Source: Lachnospiraceae bacterium (GTDB lineage: Bacteria; Bacillota_A; Clostridia; Lachnospirales; Lachnospiraceae). From it: DNA of 64,000 bases. A program made the translations under genes and the position numbers. The DNA lies in the NCBI GenBank assembly GCA_009911175.1, contig QXWX01000012.1:1-64000 (forward strand), read 5' to 3'. The notes beneath the pieces were generated by a model. It was not told where the DNA came from, made no database searches, and worked only from the letters and a program-made list of their open reading frames with translations. Each line of letters starts with the position of its first letter. The first letter of the stretch is position 1. Positions 43,464-52,790 of this stretch are shown here, piece by piece.

Positions 43464-44340
43464 GCTTCATCACCTCCATATAATTCTGTGTAAACTTGAT
43501 AAAGGTCTTACTGATCGGAGAAATGGAATTGAGGTCATTGTAAATGATTCCAAGTTCTCTGAAAGGCTCTTCTATGATTTTTTTGGAAATAATCGGAAGA
43601 TTCAGATAATCCTTAAATGACATTTCAGGAAGAATACTGACTCCCAGATTTCGCGCGACCATAGACACAGTCAGGTTGTCATCAGAGACAGAATAGTTGA
43701 TATTATAGTTCAAATGATATTTTTGAATGAGCTGCCCTACCTGATGATTCGGCCCTTCTCCAGGCATGATAAAAGAATCCGACTCCAGGTCGCGCAGGGA
43801 AATGGTTTCTCTTTCTGCAAGGGGATGGCTGCAGGAAAGAACAGCGCACAAATCCTCTCGAAAGAAAACAATCGTTTTGAAGGGAAGAGACGGCGTGATG
43901 GAAGTAATTCCGAAATCGACTCTTCCGCCAACCAGCATTTCTTCAATTTCTTCATAATTTCCATCAATCACAACAATATGTATTTGCGGATATTGCTGTT
44001 TAAAAGCAGACAGAAGATCTGGAAAATAGTGGATCGCCAGGCTGGGGATCGTAGCAATGCAGAGCGTACCGGCCCCCGGGTCATGATAGGAAGCAAGGCT
44101 GAAATCCAGGGCGTTCTGGGCATCTACGATATTACGGATGTATGGAAGTACATCAATTCCGGCTCTGGTGAGGCTGATGTTATTATTTTCCCGATTCAGC
44201 AGTTTAAAGCCAAAGGTTTTTTCCAGATTGGAGACCGAATGGCTGACAGCGGACTGGGTATATCCGAGCTCTTCCGCTGCTTTCGAAAAATTACGGCATT
44301 CCAGGACTTTGAGAAAGATTTCGTATTTTACAGTATCCAT
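43456..44340 (-). CDS. LysR-family transcriptional regulator
   Basis: This is a 294-residue protein. The N-terminal winged helix is clear (FLKVLECRNFSKAAEELG, residues 8-25, then TQSAVSHSVSNLE). The C-terminal periplasmic-binding-protein-like domain covers about 90-290. The ATG at 44340 follows AAAGGAGGAG. The gene is divergent from the glycyl radical enzyme activase, and LysR proteins commonly activate a divergent operon in response to its substrate. Confidence 0.9.
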   Translation of the reverse strand: MDTVKYEIFLKVLECRNFSKAAEELGYTQSAVSHSVSNLEKTFGFKLLNRENNNISLTRAGIDVLPYIRNIVDAQNALDFSLASYHDPGAGTLCIATIPSLAIHYFPDLLSAFKQQYPQIHIVVIDGNYEEIEEMLVGGRVDFGITSITPSLPFKTIVFFREDLCAVLSCSHPLAERETISLRDLESDSFIMPGEGPNHQVGQLIQKYHLNYNINYSVSDDNLTVSMVARNLGVSILPEMSFKDYLNLPIISKKIIEEPFRELGIIYNDLNSISPISKTFIKFTQNYMEVMKHG

Positions 44341-44531
44341 AAGCTCCTCCTTTGTATCCAGGACAGTCAATTCCTGAATCTGATTCCTTGGTATTCCATA
44401 GTTACAATTCACAGCCGCATACCTCGCGCTATCTATATCATAATATTTTTTTATCAGAATTATGTATGAGGATGATTAATATTTCTATGAATTTTATTTG
44501 TTAGACGATTTGCGCATTTGCTGATATGCTT

Positions 44532-44551
44532 GAATTAATAACAGTTAATTC
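44532..44551. promoter_or_regulatory. Palindromic operator candidate before the glycyl radical operon
   Basis: GAATTAA (44532-44538) and TTAATTC (44545-44551) form a perfect 7-bp inverted repeat with a 6-base centre, in the 347-base divergent gap between LysR and the activase. A TTGACA box lies at about 44634, but no -10 box stands at ideal spacing, which suits an activator-dependent promoter. Nothing else is seen in the gap. Confidence 0.45.
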
Positions 44552-44687
44552 GAAAAATATTTGCTGAATAATCAGAAATTTGATTGTGTTAATGCAAAAA
44601 ATAAGCAAAATCAATGCAGGGTGAAGTGCGATTGACATAAGAAACATACGAAGAACTGATAATAATTTATTACGCAGGAGGATATCT

Positions 44688-45632
44688 ATGAAGGAACTGA
44701 CCGGCAGGATATTTAATATCCAAAAATGTTCGATCCGAGACGGGAGGGGAATGCGGACCACCGTATTTTTGAAAGGCTGCGGTCTGCGATGTCTGTGGTG
44801 CGCAAATCCGGAAGGGATTTCCTTTGCGCCGGAGATTTCACTGAATCCGGTGAATTGCATGGGATGCGGCTTTTGTCTGAAACAATGTCCCTCCGGCGCA
44901 GTGAGCCTGGATGAAAAGGGGGTTATGAAGTATGACAGATTGAAATGCGCCGCATGCGGACTGTGCGCGCAGTTGTGCCCGACAGAGGCGAGAAAGAAGT
45001 TCGGACAGGAATATACGGTAGATGAATTGTTCCGCCGAATCTATCAGGATCATTTTTATTTTGAGCATTCCGGAGGAGGCGTTACATTTTCCGGAGGAGA
45101 GGCGCTGATGCAGCCGGAGTTTTTGCTGGAGGTCTGCAGGAAGTGCAAGGACTATAAAATCCATGTTGCCATCGAAACATGCGGCTGCGGCAATTATGAA
45201 AAATTTGCGTCCTGCCTGGACTATATTGATTTTATTTATTTTGATATCAAGCATATGGACAGTAAGATGCACCGGAAAATTACAGGACAGTCCAATGTAC
45301 ATATTCTGGAAAATCTGAAACGGATCAGCGGACACGGCAAAGAAATCTGTGTACGCACGCCCGTGGTTCCCGGCTGGAATGATTCGGAGGAAAATATCAG
45401 AGCTACGGCGGCATTTGCCGCACAGTGCGCGAACGTCAGACGGTATGAGCTTCTGGCCTATCATAAGCTGGGGATCAATAAATATAAGATCTTGGGCAGG
45501 AAATATCAGCTGGAGGATGTGGAGGAACCTGGGAAAGATCACATGCTGCATCTGGTAGATGCGGCCAATGAAGTACTTCTGCCGATTGGAAAAAAGTGTT
45601 TTTACAATAGTGAGAACAGTGCCGATGAGTAG
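44688..45632 (+). CDS. Glycyl radical enzyme activating enzyme (radical SAM)
   Basis: This is a 314-residue radical SAM activase that uses S-adenosylmethionine and a 4Fe-4S cluster to place the glycyl radical on its partner. The cluster motif is C-x3-C-x2-C in KGCGLRCLWCANPEG (residues 29-43). Two ferredoxin-like clusters follow (CMGCGFCLKQC near 56-66 and CAACGLCAQLC near 84-94), as in activases of the glycerol dehydratase/CutD type. FSGGEAL (about 137) is the GGE SAM motif. AGGAGG precedes the ATG. The enzyme gene follows 64 bases downstream. Confidence 0.93.
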   Translation: MKELTGRIFNIQKCSIRDGRGMRTTVFLKGCGLRCLWCANPEGISFAPEISLNPVNCMGCGFCLKQCPSGAVSLDEKGVMKYDRLKCAACGLCAQLCPTEARKKFGQEYTVDELFRRIYQDHFYFEHSGGGVTFSGGEALMQPEFLLEVCRKCKDYKIHVAIETCGCGNYEKFASCLDYIDFIYFDIKHMDSKMHRKITGQSNVHILENLKRISGHGKEICVRTPVVPGWNDSEENIRATAAFAAQCANVRRYELLAYHKLGINKYKILGRKYQLEDVEEPGKDHMLHLVDAANEVLLPIGKKCFYNSENSADE

Positions 45633-45696
45633 ATGGATTTTGAAAACCATCCCGCTAAAACAGGGGGTTTTATAAAAAATAAAAGGAGGCAGCATT

Positions 45697-48066
45697 ATGA
45701 GCAGCAAGAAAGTCGAATTTTTAAAAGCACGGCTTCGGAACACGCACCCGTCTATTTCCGTGGAAAGGGCGAGGCTGGTCACGGAGTTCTACCGTATTCC
45801 GTCCGTAGAATCACCGGTTTCCAGGAAGGCACACCTTTTGGAGTACCTGCTGGAGAATATGACCATCTTTATCAATCCGGAGTCTATTTTCGTGGGAGAC
45901 CATGGGGAGAGGTACCGCTCAGTTCCGGCATATCCGGAGTGGGGGGCAAACTGGATCCTGGAGGATATCGATACCTTTGACACCCGGTCTACGGATAACA
46001 TGTGCTGGGTGAAGCCGGAGGACAAAGAAGAGCTGATCAAAATCTGTACGGAGTGGAAGGGACACGGCTTCCGGGAAGTGATCGACAGCCGGCTTCCGGA
46101 GGACATGAAACAGGCATCTCTGGACGGACTGATTACCATCGGTTCCCGTATCGTTTCCACTGCGAGCCATATGCCGCAGTACGGCGTGATTTTTGAAAAA
46201 GGCTTCCGGAAGATGATGGAAGAGATCCAGGACAAGCTGGATCACATTGAGCACTATGATTTCATGACGCAGGAGCAGAAGGATACCTGGGAGGGGATGC
46301 TCATTACATTAAATGCAGCGATCAAATTTGCTCATCGTTATGCGGATTTGGCGCGCGAAATGGCAGAAGAAGAACAGAATGAAACACGAAAAGCGGAGCT
46401 CATCCGCATTGCGGAAACCTGTGAGCACATCCCGGAGCTTCCGCCGAGAACATTTTATGAAGCAATGCAGTTTTTCTGGTTCATCCATCTCATCTATCAG
46501 ATCGAGAATGCGGGGCACAATCATTCCGTAGGCCGTTTTGACCAGTTTATGTACCCGTATTTCAAGCACGACATTGACAGCGGGATCGTGACGGAAGATG
46601 TAGTGGTTGAGATGATTGAGTGCATGCTCATCAAATGGACGGAGATTTTTGAGCTGCGCGACCATATTGAGGCTGAGGCATATGCAGGATTCCCGATGTG
46701 GACAAACATTACGATCGGAGGAATCAATTCTGAGGGAAAAAATGCATGCAACCGTCTCACCTACCTGTTCCTGGAAGCTGCGGACGGCGCACAGACGACC
46801 CAGCCTGCGATCTCCTTCCGCTACAACAAAAAAATTGATGAGGAGACATTTAGAAGAGCGTTGAAGCTGACCCAGAAAGGCCTTGGACAGCCGGCATTCT
46901 TCAATGACGATATCAATATCCCACGTGTACTGGCCAACGGATGCAACGATATTCGGGAGGCGCGCGACTATGCGATAGAGGGCTGCGTAGAGGCACAGGT
47001 GCCGGGAAAAACGGATTTTCGCCCGGTAGCCGGATTCATCAATATCCTGAAGGTATTGGAGCTGACCATGCACAACGGGCTGGATCCAAAAACCGGACGG
47101 CAGTTCGGGCCAAAGACCGGTTCTATGGAAGAGATGGACAGCATGGACAAGTTCATGAAGGCTTATAAGGAGCAGCTTGCATACATCATTGACTACCATC
47201 TGCAGGCATATGGGATCTGTTCTGCGCTGCATTCCCAGATCTGCCCCACTGTATTTGCGTCAACCCTGGTGGACGGATGCATTGAAAAAGGACGTATCCT
47301 TCAAAAGAACGGCGCAAAATACAGCAGCACCGGTACCTTTATCAGCGGTGTGGCAAATGCGGCGGATTCTCTGGCAGCAATCGACCAGGTGGTATTCCGA
47401 CAGAAGCTTTTGACGCTTCCCCAACTGACGGACATTCTGGATCATAATTATGAAGATCATGAAGAGTGGCATCAGATGCTTCTGAATAAATATGTGCATT
47501 TTGGAAATGATGAAGATCTGGTTGATGATTACTGCCGTCAGGTTGTAACCTTCTGCGCGGAGGAAAACCGGGCTCATCAGGATTCAAGGTTCGGACAGTA
47601 TGAACTGATCCTTTTGAATCAGACTTACAATATCTGGCAGGGACGAGTTGTAGGAGCAACGCCGGACGGACGAAAGGACGGAGAGCCTCTTGCCAACAAT
47701 GCTTCGCCTTCCAACGGCATGGACCGGAACGGCCCGACCGCAGTGGGCAATTCCATTGGAAAGATGGACACAGTGATGGTTCCGAAGGGCGTTCTGGTGA
47801 ATCATAAATTCGACCCTGCGGTTGCAAAGGGGGAGAAAGGCCTGGAGATGCTGGAAGCATTTGTAAAAGGGTACTGTGAAGCGGGCGGGCAGCATGTGCA
47901 GATCAATGTGGTGGATACGAAAACCCTGCGCGATGCCCAGGAACATCCGGAACAATATAAGAATCTGATGGTCCGGGTGGCGGGATACTCCGCATTCTTC
48001 GTGGAGCTGGATCCGAGAGTGCAGGAAAATATCATCGGACGTACAGAGCATACAAGCTGCTGCTGA
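45697..48066 (+). CDS. Glycyl radical enzyme of unassigned substrate
   Basis: This is a 789-residue enzyme of the pyruvate formate-lyase/diol dehydratase superfamily. The thiyl-radical cysteine is C430 in EGCVEAQVPGK with the paired E432. The glycyl radical loop is VRVAGYSAFF with G763, near the C-terminus that ends in two Cys. The C-x-E pattern marks the dehydratase/lyase (eliminase) branch rather than PFL, which has Cys-Cys. ENAGHNHSVGRFDQ (about 270-283) occupies the substrate-pocket region. The size is like HypD, but GCVEAQVPGKTD differs from HypD's GCVETGC. The operon has a YkvI-like carrier, iron alcohol dehydrogenase and MalY-like enzyme, so an amino compound is plausible. Oxygen-sensitive. 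Confidence 0.9.
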   Translation: MSSKKVEFLKARLRNTHPSISVERARLVTEFYRIPSVESPVSRKAHLLEYLLENMTIFINPESIFVGDHGERYRSVPAYPEWGANWILEDIDTFDTRSTDNMCWVKPEDKEELIKICTEWKGHGFREVIDSRLPEDMKQASLDGLITIGSRIVSTASHMPQYGVIFEKGFRKMMEEIQDKLDHIEHYDFMTQEQKDTWEGMLITLNAAIKFAHRYADLAREMAEEEQNETRKAELIRIAETCEHIPELPPRTFYEAMQFFWFIHLIYQIENAGHNHSVGRFDQFMYPYFKHDIDSGIVTEDVVVEMIECMLIKWTEIFELRDHIEAEAYAGFPMWTNITIGGINSEGKNACNRLTYLFLEAADGAQTTQPAISFRYNKKIDEETFRRALKLTQKGLGQPAFFNDDINIPRVLANGCNDIREARDYAIEGCVEAQVPGKTDFRPVAGFINILKVLELTMHNGLDPKTGRQFGPKTGSMEEMDSMDKFMKAYKEQLAYIIDYHLQAYGICSALHSQICPTVFASTLVDGCIEKGRILQKNGAKYSSTGTFISGVANAADSLAAIDQVVFRQKLLTLPQLTDILDHNYEDHEEWHQMLLNKYVHFGNDEDLVDDYCRQVVTFCAEENRAHQDSRFGQYELILLNQTYNIWQGRVVGATPDGRKDGEPLANNASPSNGMDRNGPTAVGNSIGKMDTVMVPKGVLVNHKFDPAVAKGEKGLEMLEAFVKGYCEAGGQHVQINVVDTKTLRDAQEHPEQYKNLMVRVAGYSAFFVELDPRVQENIIGRTEHTSCC

Positions 48067-48212
48067 TCATAGGATTTAGAACGGGCCGTGTACTATGCTG
48101 CACGGCCGCAGGTCAGTACAGTAATCGGGAAATGACTTGTTCCATAACGAAAGGGTTATCAAAAAGAGAATCAGGCGAGGAATACAGATCAGATAAATTG
48201 AAGGAGGGTTTT

Positions 48213-49328
48213 ATGGATAAAAAGAATATGAGCGGAATGACATTTTTTAAACTGGCGGGAGCGCTTTTGGCGTTTCTGATTGGTTCCGGATTTGCGTCCG
48301 GACAGGAGACGATCCAATACTTTTCGGGATACGGCTATATGGCTGTCGGCGTAGGCTTGATCAACTTTATCATGATGTATGCCACATATGTGGCGTATGC
48401 GTATGCCGGGCGGACCAGGGGCCTGACGGACCTGAAAGAGGTTACCACGTTTTATGCGGGAAAATTCTGGGGAAAATTATTTGAAATATTCGCATGGCTG
48501 TTTGTTGCATGCTGTTATATTTTCATGTGCTCCGGCGGCGCGTCAACATTTAACCAGCAGTGGGGGCTGGCTATGCCGATCGCGATTGCGATCATGGTAG
48601 CGGCATCTGTGGCAACCGCAATCTTTGGTCTGAACCGTGTTGTCGATATCATTGGTTTTATCGGGCCGGTCATTGTGTGTTTTACCCTGATCGTCGGACT
48701 GATCTCCGCATTCACATTTTTCCCGCAGATTCCGGAGGGAATGGCGCTTTTAGACAGCGGCGCGGTTTCGATCACAAGGGGGACGAACCACTGGCTGACG
48801 GCAGGCCTGTCCTTCGGAGGCTGTTCCCTTCTACTGGTTTCCAATTTTGTCGCGACCATGGCATATCAGAACCGGGAATATAAGTTTACGCCGTTTAAGC
48901 TGGTTCTTTTTACAGGTGCGTTTTTTATTTCAATCGTATCCGTACTCATGGGACTGAACCACCTTGGAAATATTGAGGAAGCTTCCACAGTCGCGATTCC
49001 GAACCTGGCACTGGCTTCGAATATTATGGGATCCGTAGGGACGCTGTTTGCCGTGATCATTATTTTGGCGATCTATTCCACGATCTGTCCATCCCTATGG
49101 AATACGGTCAGCTTTTTTATCAAAGATGACAAATCAAGGAACTACAAATTGACAGTTGTCGGATTCGGCGTGGTTACATATTTTGTATGTCTTTTCGTAC
49201 CGTATCAGCAGCTGCTTGGATTTATCATGACCTATTGCGGCTACTCCGGGGCCATCGTTTTTGCTGTGATCGTAGCAAGGTATGTGATGGTAAAATCCAA
49301 AGATCAAAAGGAAGGCATTGAAGCTTAA
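48213..49328 (+). CDS. YkvI-like membrane transporter
   Basis: This is a 371-residue membrane protein with about 10 hydrophobic segments. LIGSGFASGQETIQYF (residues 22-37) is the family signature of YkvI-type proteins, which are distantly related to amino-acid/cation symporters. The start at 48213 follows GGAGGG; the frame is open further upstream without a site. Between the glycyl radical enzyme and its alcohol dehydrogenase, it probably imports the enzyme's substrate. The substrate itself is unknown. Confidence 0.8.
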   Translation: MDKKNMSGMTFFKLAGALLAFLIGSGFASGQETIQYFSGYGYMAVGVGLINFIMMYATYVAYAYAGRTRGLTDLKEVTTFYAGKFWGKLFEIFAWLFVACCYIFMCSGGASTFNQQWGLAMPIAIAIMVAASVATAIFGLNRVVDIIGFIGPVIVCFTLIVGLISAFTFFPQIPEGMALLDSGAVSITRGTNHWLTAGLSFGGCSLLLVSNFVATMAYQNREYKFTPFKLVLFTGAFFISIVSVLMGLNHLGNIEEASTVAIPNLALASNIMGSVGTLFAVIIILAIYSTICPSLWNTVSFFIKDDKSRNYKLTVVGFGVVTYFVCLFVPYQQLLGFIMTYCGYSGAIVFAVIVARYVMVKSKDQKEGIEA

Positions 49329-49345
49329 AGGAGGAGGTTTTTCAG

Positions 49346-50557
49346 ATGTTTCGGCCAGTTGCGCAGCTACCGCTGGATTACAGCGTGTTTAAAGATAAAA
49401 AATCAGTTTTTTCATGGGCGCCTTCCGGCGCGGTTCTTTTTGGGAATGGAGCTTCTAAAAGAACCGGGGAGCAATTAAAAAAGCTGGGAGTCAAAAAGGC
49501 GACTCTCGTGACCGATCAAGGGCTTGTAAAATTCGGTATTGCAGAGCGGATCATCCGATCCGTGGAAGACGCCGGGATCATACTGGATGTCTATGACGAG
49601 TGCGAACCGGATTCTTCCGTAGAAACCGTAGAAAAAATTGCCGCCCTTGCAAGGGATTCCGACGTATTGATCGGACTTGGAGGCGGCAGCTCCATGGATC
49701 CGGCCAAAGCAGCCGCGATCCTTGTTACGAACGGAGGCAGCATCCGGGATTATCAGGGATGCGATAAATTTACCAAAGCACCGCTTCCTGTTGCGGCCAT
49801 TCCTACGGCAGCGGGAACCGGAAGTGAATGTACGCCGTTTGCGGTGATTGCGGACCGGCAGCGGGCATGGAAGATGCCCATCGGAGGAACCGGGATCATG
49901 CCGGCCCTGGCAATCTGCGATCCGGAGCTGACCTGGTCGCTTCCGGCAGGTATCACCGCGGCAACCGGAATGGATGCACTGACCCATGCCATTGAAGCCT
50001 ATACCTCCCGGTGTACGGAACCGATATCGGACGCACTGGCCGTACAGGCGATCAAGCTCATTGCCCATGCGATCCGGCCGGCAGTGTATCGGGGCGATAT
50101 CGACCATGACGCAAGATATGATATGATGATGGGAGCCATGCTGGCCGGTTATGCATTTACCAGCGCCAGTCTGGGAATCTCTCATTGTATGGCGCATCCG
50201 CTGGGAGCACAGTATCAGGTCCCCCATGGTGTGGCCAATGCACTGTGTCTGCCGGTAGTCATGGAATTTAACATGGGCGCGTGGCCGGAGCGCTATGCGG
50301 AGATTGCCGGCTTTTTCGGCGAAGATATCTATGGAATGTCCGTAAGGGAGGCCGCAAAAGCAGGAGTACGGTGTGTATATGAGCTGCTGGAGGATATGCC
50401 GATCCGACCTCTGGAGTCATTCGGGGTTACAGAGGAAAGTCTGGAGGGACTTGCCGATGATGCCATGCTGGGCGGTGACCGGCCGAACAACGCAAGGATG
50501 ACGACAAAGGAAGATTTTATTCAATTATACAGGAAGGTGATGGCTCTGAAAAAATAG
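49346..50557 (+). CDS. Iron-containing alcohol dehydrogenase
   Basis: This is a 403-residue group III alcohol dehydrogenase. The NAD-binding loop is GLGGGSSMDPAKAAA (about residues 111-125). The metal-binding Asp and His lie in TAATGMDALTHAIEAY (about 210) and SHCMAHPLGAQYQVPHG (about 278-294). These enzymes reduce aldehydes to alcohols or the reverse. AAAGGAGGAGG precedes the ATG, 17 bases after the carrier. It probably disposes of an aldehyde product of the glycyl radical enzyme to balance NADH. Confidence 0.9.
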   Translation: MFRPVAQLPLDYSVFKDKKSVFSWAPSGAVLFGNGASKRTGEQLKKLGVKKATLVTDQGLVKFGIAERIIRSVEDAGIILDVYDECEPDSSVETVEKIAALARDSDVLIGLGGGSSMDPAKAAAILVTNGGSIRDYQGCDKFTKAPLPVAAIPTAAGTGSECTPFAVIADRQRAWKMPIGGTGIMPALAICDPELTWSLPAGITAATGMDALTHAIEAYTSRCTEPISDALAVQAIKLIAHAIRPAVYRGDIDHDARYDMMMGAMLAGYAFTSASLGISHCMAHPLGAQYQVPHGVANALCLPVVMEFNMGAWPERYAEIAGFFGEDIYGMSVREAAKAGVRCVYELLEDMPIRPLESFGVTEESLEGLADDAMLGGDRPNNARMTTKEDFIQLYRKVMALKK

Positions 50558-50590
50558 AGCATATCCGAATCGACTGAAGGAGTATCGATC

Positions 50591-51799
50591 ATGAAATATA
50601 ATTTTGATGAAATCATTGACCGGAAACATACAAACTGCATGAACACGGATGGATTCAGACAGTATATTTTTCACGCAGATGAAACGATGAAATTTCCCTT
50701 TGCGGATGAGGAGTTTATTCGCATGTGGATTGCGGATATGGAGTTCGCGGCGCCGGAGTGTATTACGGACGCAATACGGGAAAGGCTGGACCGGAAAATT
50801 TTCGGATATACAAGGATTTTCGGAGACGAGTATTATCGGATATTTTCGGACTGGACCAGAAAACTCTACGGGTGGACATTTCCTCAGAAAGATCTGTATA
50901 CCTCTCATGGGGTGATTCCGGCGTTATATGAACTGACCGGATATATCTGCGGGTCAGAGGATAAGGTACTGATGATGACACCCTCCTATGCCTATTTTAA
51001 ATATGCCGCAGAGCACAATGGAGTGGGATATGTGTGCTCGGACTTGCTGAACCGGAAGCAGGACGGATATTATGAAATTGATTTCGAAGATTTTCGGAAA
51101 AAAGCGGAGGATCCGGCGGTCAGACTGTTTATATTCTGCAATCCCCATAATCCGTCAGGACGGATCTGGACAGAGGAAGAGCTGCGCCGGGTGGCGGAAA
51201 TCTGTTTTGAAAATGATGTGATGATCATTTCCGATGAGATCCACTGCGACCTGATCCGAACCGGGCGGACCCATATCCCGCTCGCAAAGATGTATCCGGA
51301 CAGTGACCGGATCATTACCTGTATGGCGCCGAGCAAGACCTTCAATACGGCCGGGCTGCAGTTTTCCAATATCATCATCCCCAATGAAGAGATTCGGAAA
51401 TGCTGGCTGAAATGGCATAATTTTGATGAAAATCCGCTTTCTCTAGCCGGAGCGATGGGGGCTTATCAAGGTGGATATGACTGGCTGATGGAGCTGAGAA
51501 CCTATCTGGATGCCAATTTTGAATTTGTGCGCAGTTATTTGGCGGAGCATTTACCGGAGGTGGTATTTCGGATTCCGGACGCTACATATCTTGGTTGGGT
51601 GGATATCGGAGCTTATGTCGACAAGGAGGAGGATCTTCCACTGCTTTTTGCAGAAAAAGCAGGAGTGCTTCTGGAAGGGGGAAATATGTTTGTCCAAAAT
51701 TCGGATACATATATCCGTCTGAATGTGGCGTGCCCTCGGTCCGTATTGGAAGAAGGGATGCGGAGGATATGCGGTCTATTAGGAAATGCCGTGAAATAA
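50591..51799 (+). CDS. MalY/PatB-type PLP enzyme (aminotransferase or C-S lyase)
   Basis: This is a 402-residue fold-type I PLP enzyme of the MalY/PatB group, which splits cystathionine and similar C-S bonds or transfers amino groups. WIADMEFAAPECI (about residues 44-56) is the group's substrate-side motif. CNPHNPSGRIW (about 188), SDEIHCDL (about 216, with the pyridine-nitrogen Asp) and APSKTFNTAG (about 241, Schiff-base Lys) are all present. It is last in the glycyl radical operon, 33 bases after the dehydrogenase. A role in feeding an amino or thio compound into that route is inference. Confidence 0.88.
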   Translation: MKYNFDEIIDRKHTNCMNTDGFRQYIFHADETMKFPFADEEFIRMWIADMEFAAPECITDAIRERLDRKIFGYTRIFGDEYYRIFSDWTRKLYGWTFPQKDLYTSHGVIPALYELTGYICGSEDKVLMMTPSYAYFKYAAEHNGVGYVCSDLLNRKQDGYYEIDFEDFRKKAEDPAVRLFIFCNPHNPSGRIWTEEELRRVAEICFENDVMIISDEIHCDLIRTGRTHIPLAKMYPDSDRIITCMAPSKTFNTAGLQFSNIIIPNEEIRKCWLKWHNFDENPLSLAGAMGAYQGGYDWLMELRTYLDANFEFVRSYLAEHLPEVVFRIPDATYLGWVDIGAYVDKEEDLPLLFAEKAGVLLEGGNMFVQNSDTYIRLNVACPRSVLEEGMRRICGLLGNAVK

Positions 51800-51923
51800 C
51801 AGATGTAGATTGCGAAGGATAAATTTGCATGCAGCGGATTGCGGCGATTGAGGATAACGGTGAATATGCAAGTGTACTGACTGCATGATTGTGGAATTTT
51901 CGTAATGAGAAGAAGGGAAACAG

Positions 51924-52790
51924 ATGGATCTGCGGACAATGTATGAGGAATTAGACCGGTTATTTGCAAACGAAAAATACGGGGAAGCGGAGGCGTTCTT
52001 ACGTTCCGGGATTCAAGACGCGGTCCGGGAAGGGGAGTTGGCTTCTGCCCTGGCACTTTGGAACGAACTGGGAGGATTCCTTCGTGTCTGCGCAAAATAC
52101 AAAGAGGGGATCGAAGCATTTCAAAATTCCCTGGAGACTGCTTTTTTGCTGGGGATGAAAGGTTCGGAGCAGGAGGCCACCATCCATATGAACCTGGCCA
52201 CGTTATATGCGGCGGCAGGCGAGAACAGAAAAGCAGCTTTCGAATTCGATCAGGCTGCAGAGATCTATGAATCGCGGCAGATCCGGGATTATCGGTCTGC
52301 GGCGCTGCAGAATAACCGGGCAGCCCTGTATTTGAAAGAAAAGCAATATGACAGGGCGATGGAAAGTGCTGAAGCTGCGTTTGCATGGATCAGCGGCCTT
52401 CCGAACAATGAGGATGAGCTGGGAGTGACAAATACGCTTCTGGCTCAGATTTACACGGCGAAACGAGAATTTGAAAAAGCGGAGGAACATATTGCCCAGG
52501 CGGAAGCTGCATTCTCAAAGCTGGCATTTCCGAATCCAATGCACTATGCGGTTCTGCTTTCCGCAAAAGGGCAGACGCTTTCCTTGTCCGGACAATGGGA
52601 AAAGGCGCGTTTGTGCTATGAGGATTCCCTTCCGCTGATCGAGGACCATTTTGGGAAAAACCTTTCTTATGCTTCCTGCCTGAGAAATCTGGCTGTCTGC
52701 TGCCGGGAGCTGGGGGATTTAAAGAACGGGGAATGCTATCAGAAAGAGGCGGAAAAAATAGAGAAGGAACAGGGATATGAAAGGACTTGA
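51924..52790 (+). CDS. Tetratricopeptide repeat protein
   Basis: This is a 288-residue soluble protein made of helical TPR units. Typical positions recur: ALWNELGGFLRVCAKYKEGI near 48, ATIHMNLATLYAAAGEN near 88, AALQNNRAALYLKEKQYDRAM near 127 and TNTLLAQIYTAKREFEKAE near 170. Such arrays bind partner proteins. AAGAAGGG precedes the ATG. The stop overlaps the next start by 14 bases, so it is coupled to the DUF4037 protein and is probably its partner. Confidence 0.85.
   Translation: MDLRTMYEELDRLFANEKYGEAEAFLRSGIQDAVREGELASALALWNELGGFLRVCAKYKEGIEAFQNSLETAFLLGMKGSEQEATIHMNLATLYAAAGENRKAAFEFDQAAEIYESRQIRDYRSAALQNNRAALYLKEKQYDRAMESAEAAFAWISGLPNNEDELGVTNTLLAQIYTAKREFEKAEEHIAQAEAAFSKLAFPNPMHYAVLLSAKGQTLSLSGQWEKARLCYEDSLPLIEDHFGKNLSYASCLRNLAVCCRELGDLKNGECYQKEAEKIEKEQGYERT

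Noticed and set aside
45697..48066. Assignment of the glycyl radical enzyme as 4-hydroxyproline dehydratase (HypD)
   Set aside because: Length and catalytic positions are similar, but the sequence after the catalytic Cys-x-Glu and the pocket segment differ, and no proline reductase or ProC-type gene is nearby.
45697..48066. Assignment as isethionate sulfite-lyase in a taurine route
   Set aside because: The alcohol dehydrogenase would fit, but the protein is shorter than I recall for that enzyme, the PLP enzyme is MalY-type rather than a class III taurine transaminase, and no sulfite genes are present.
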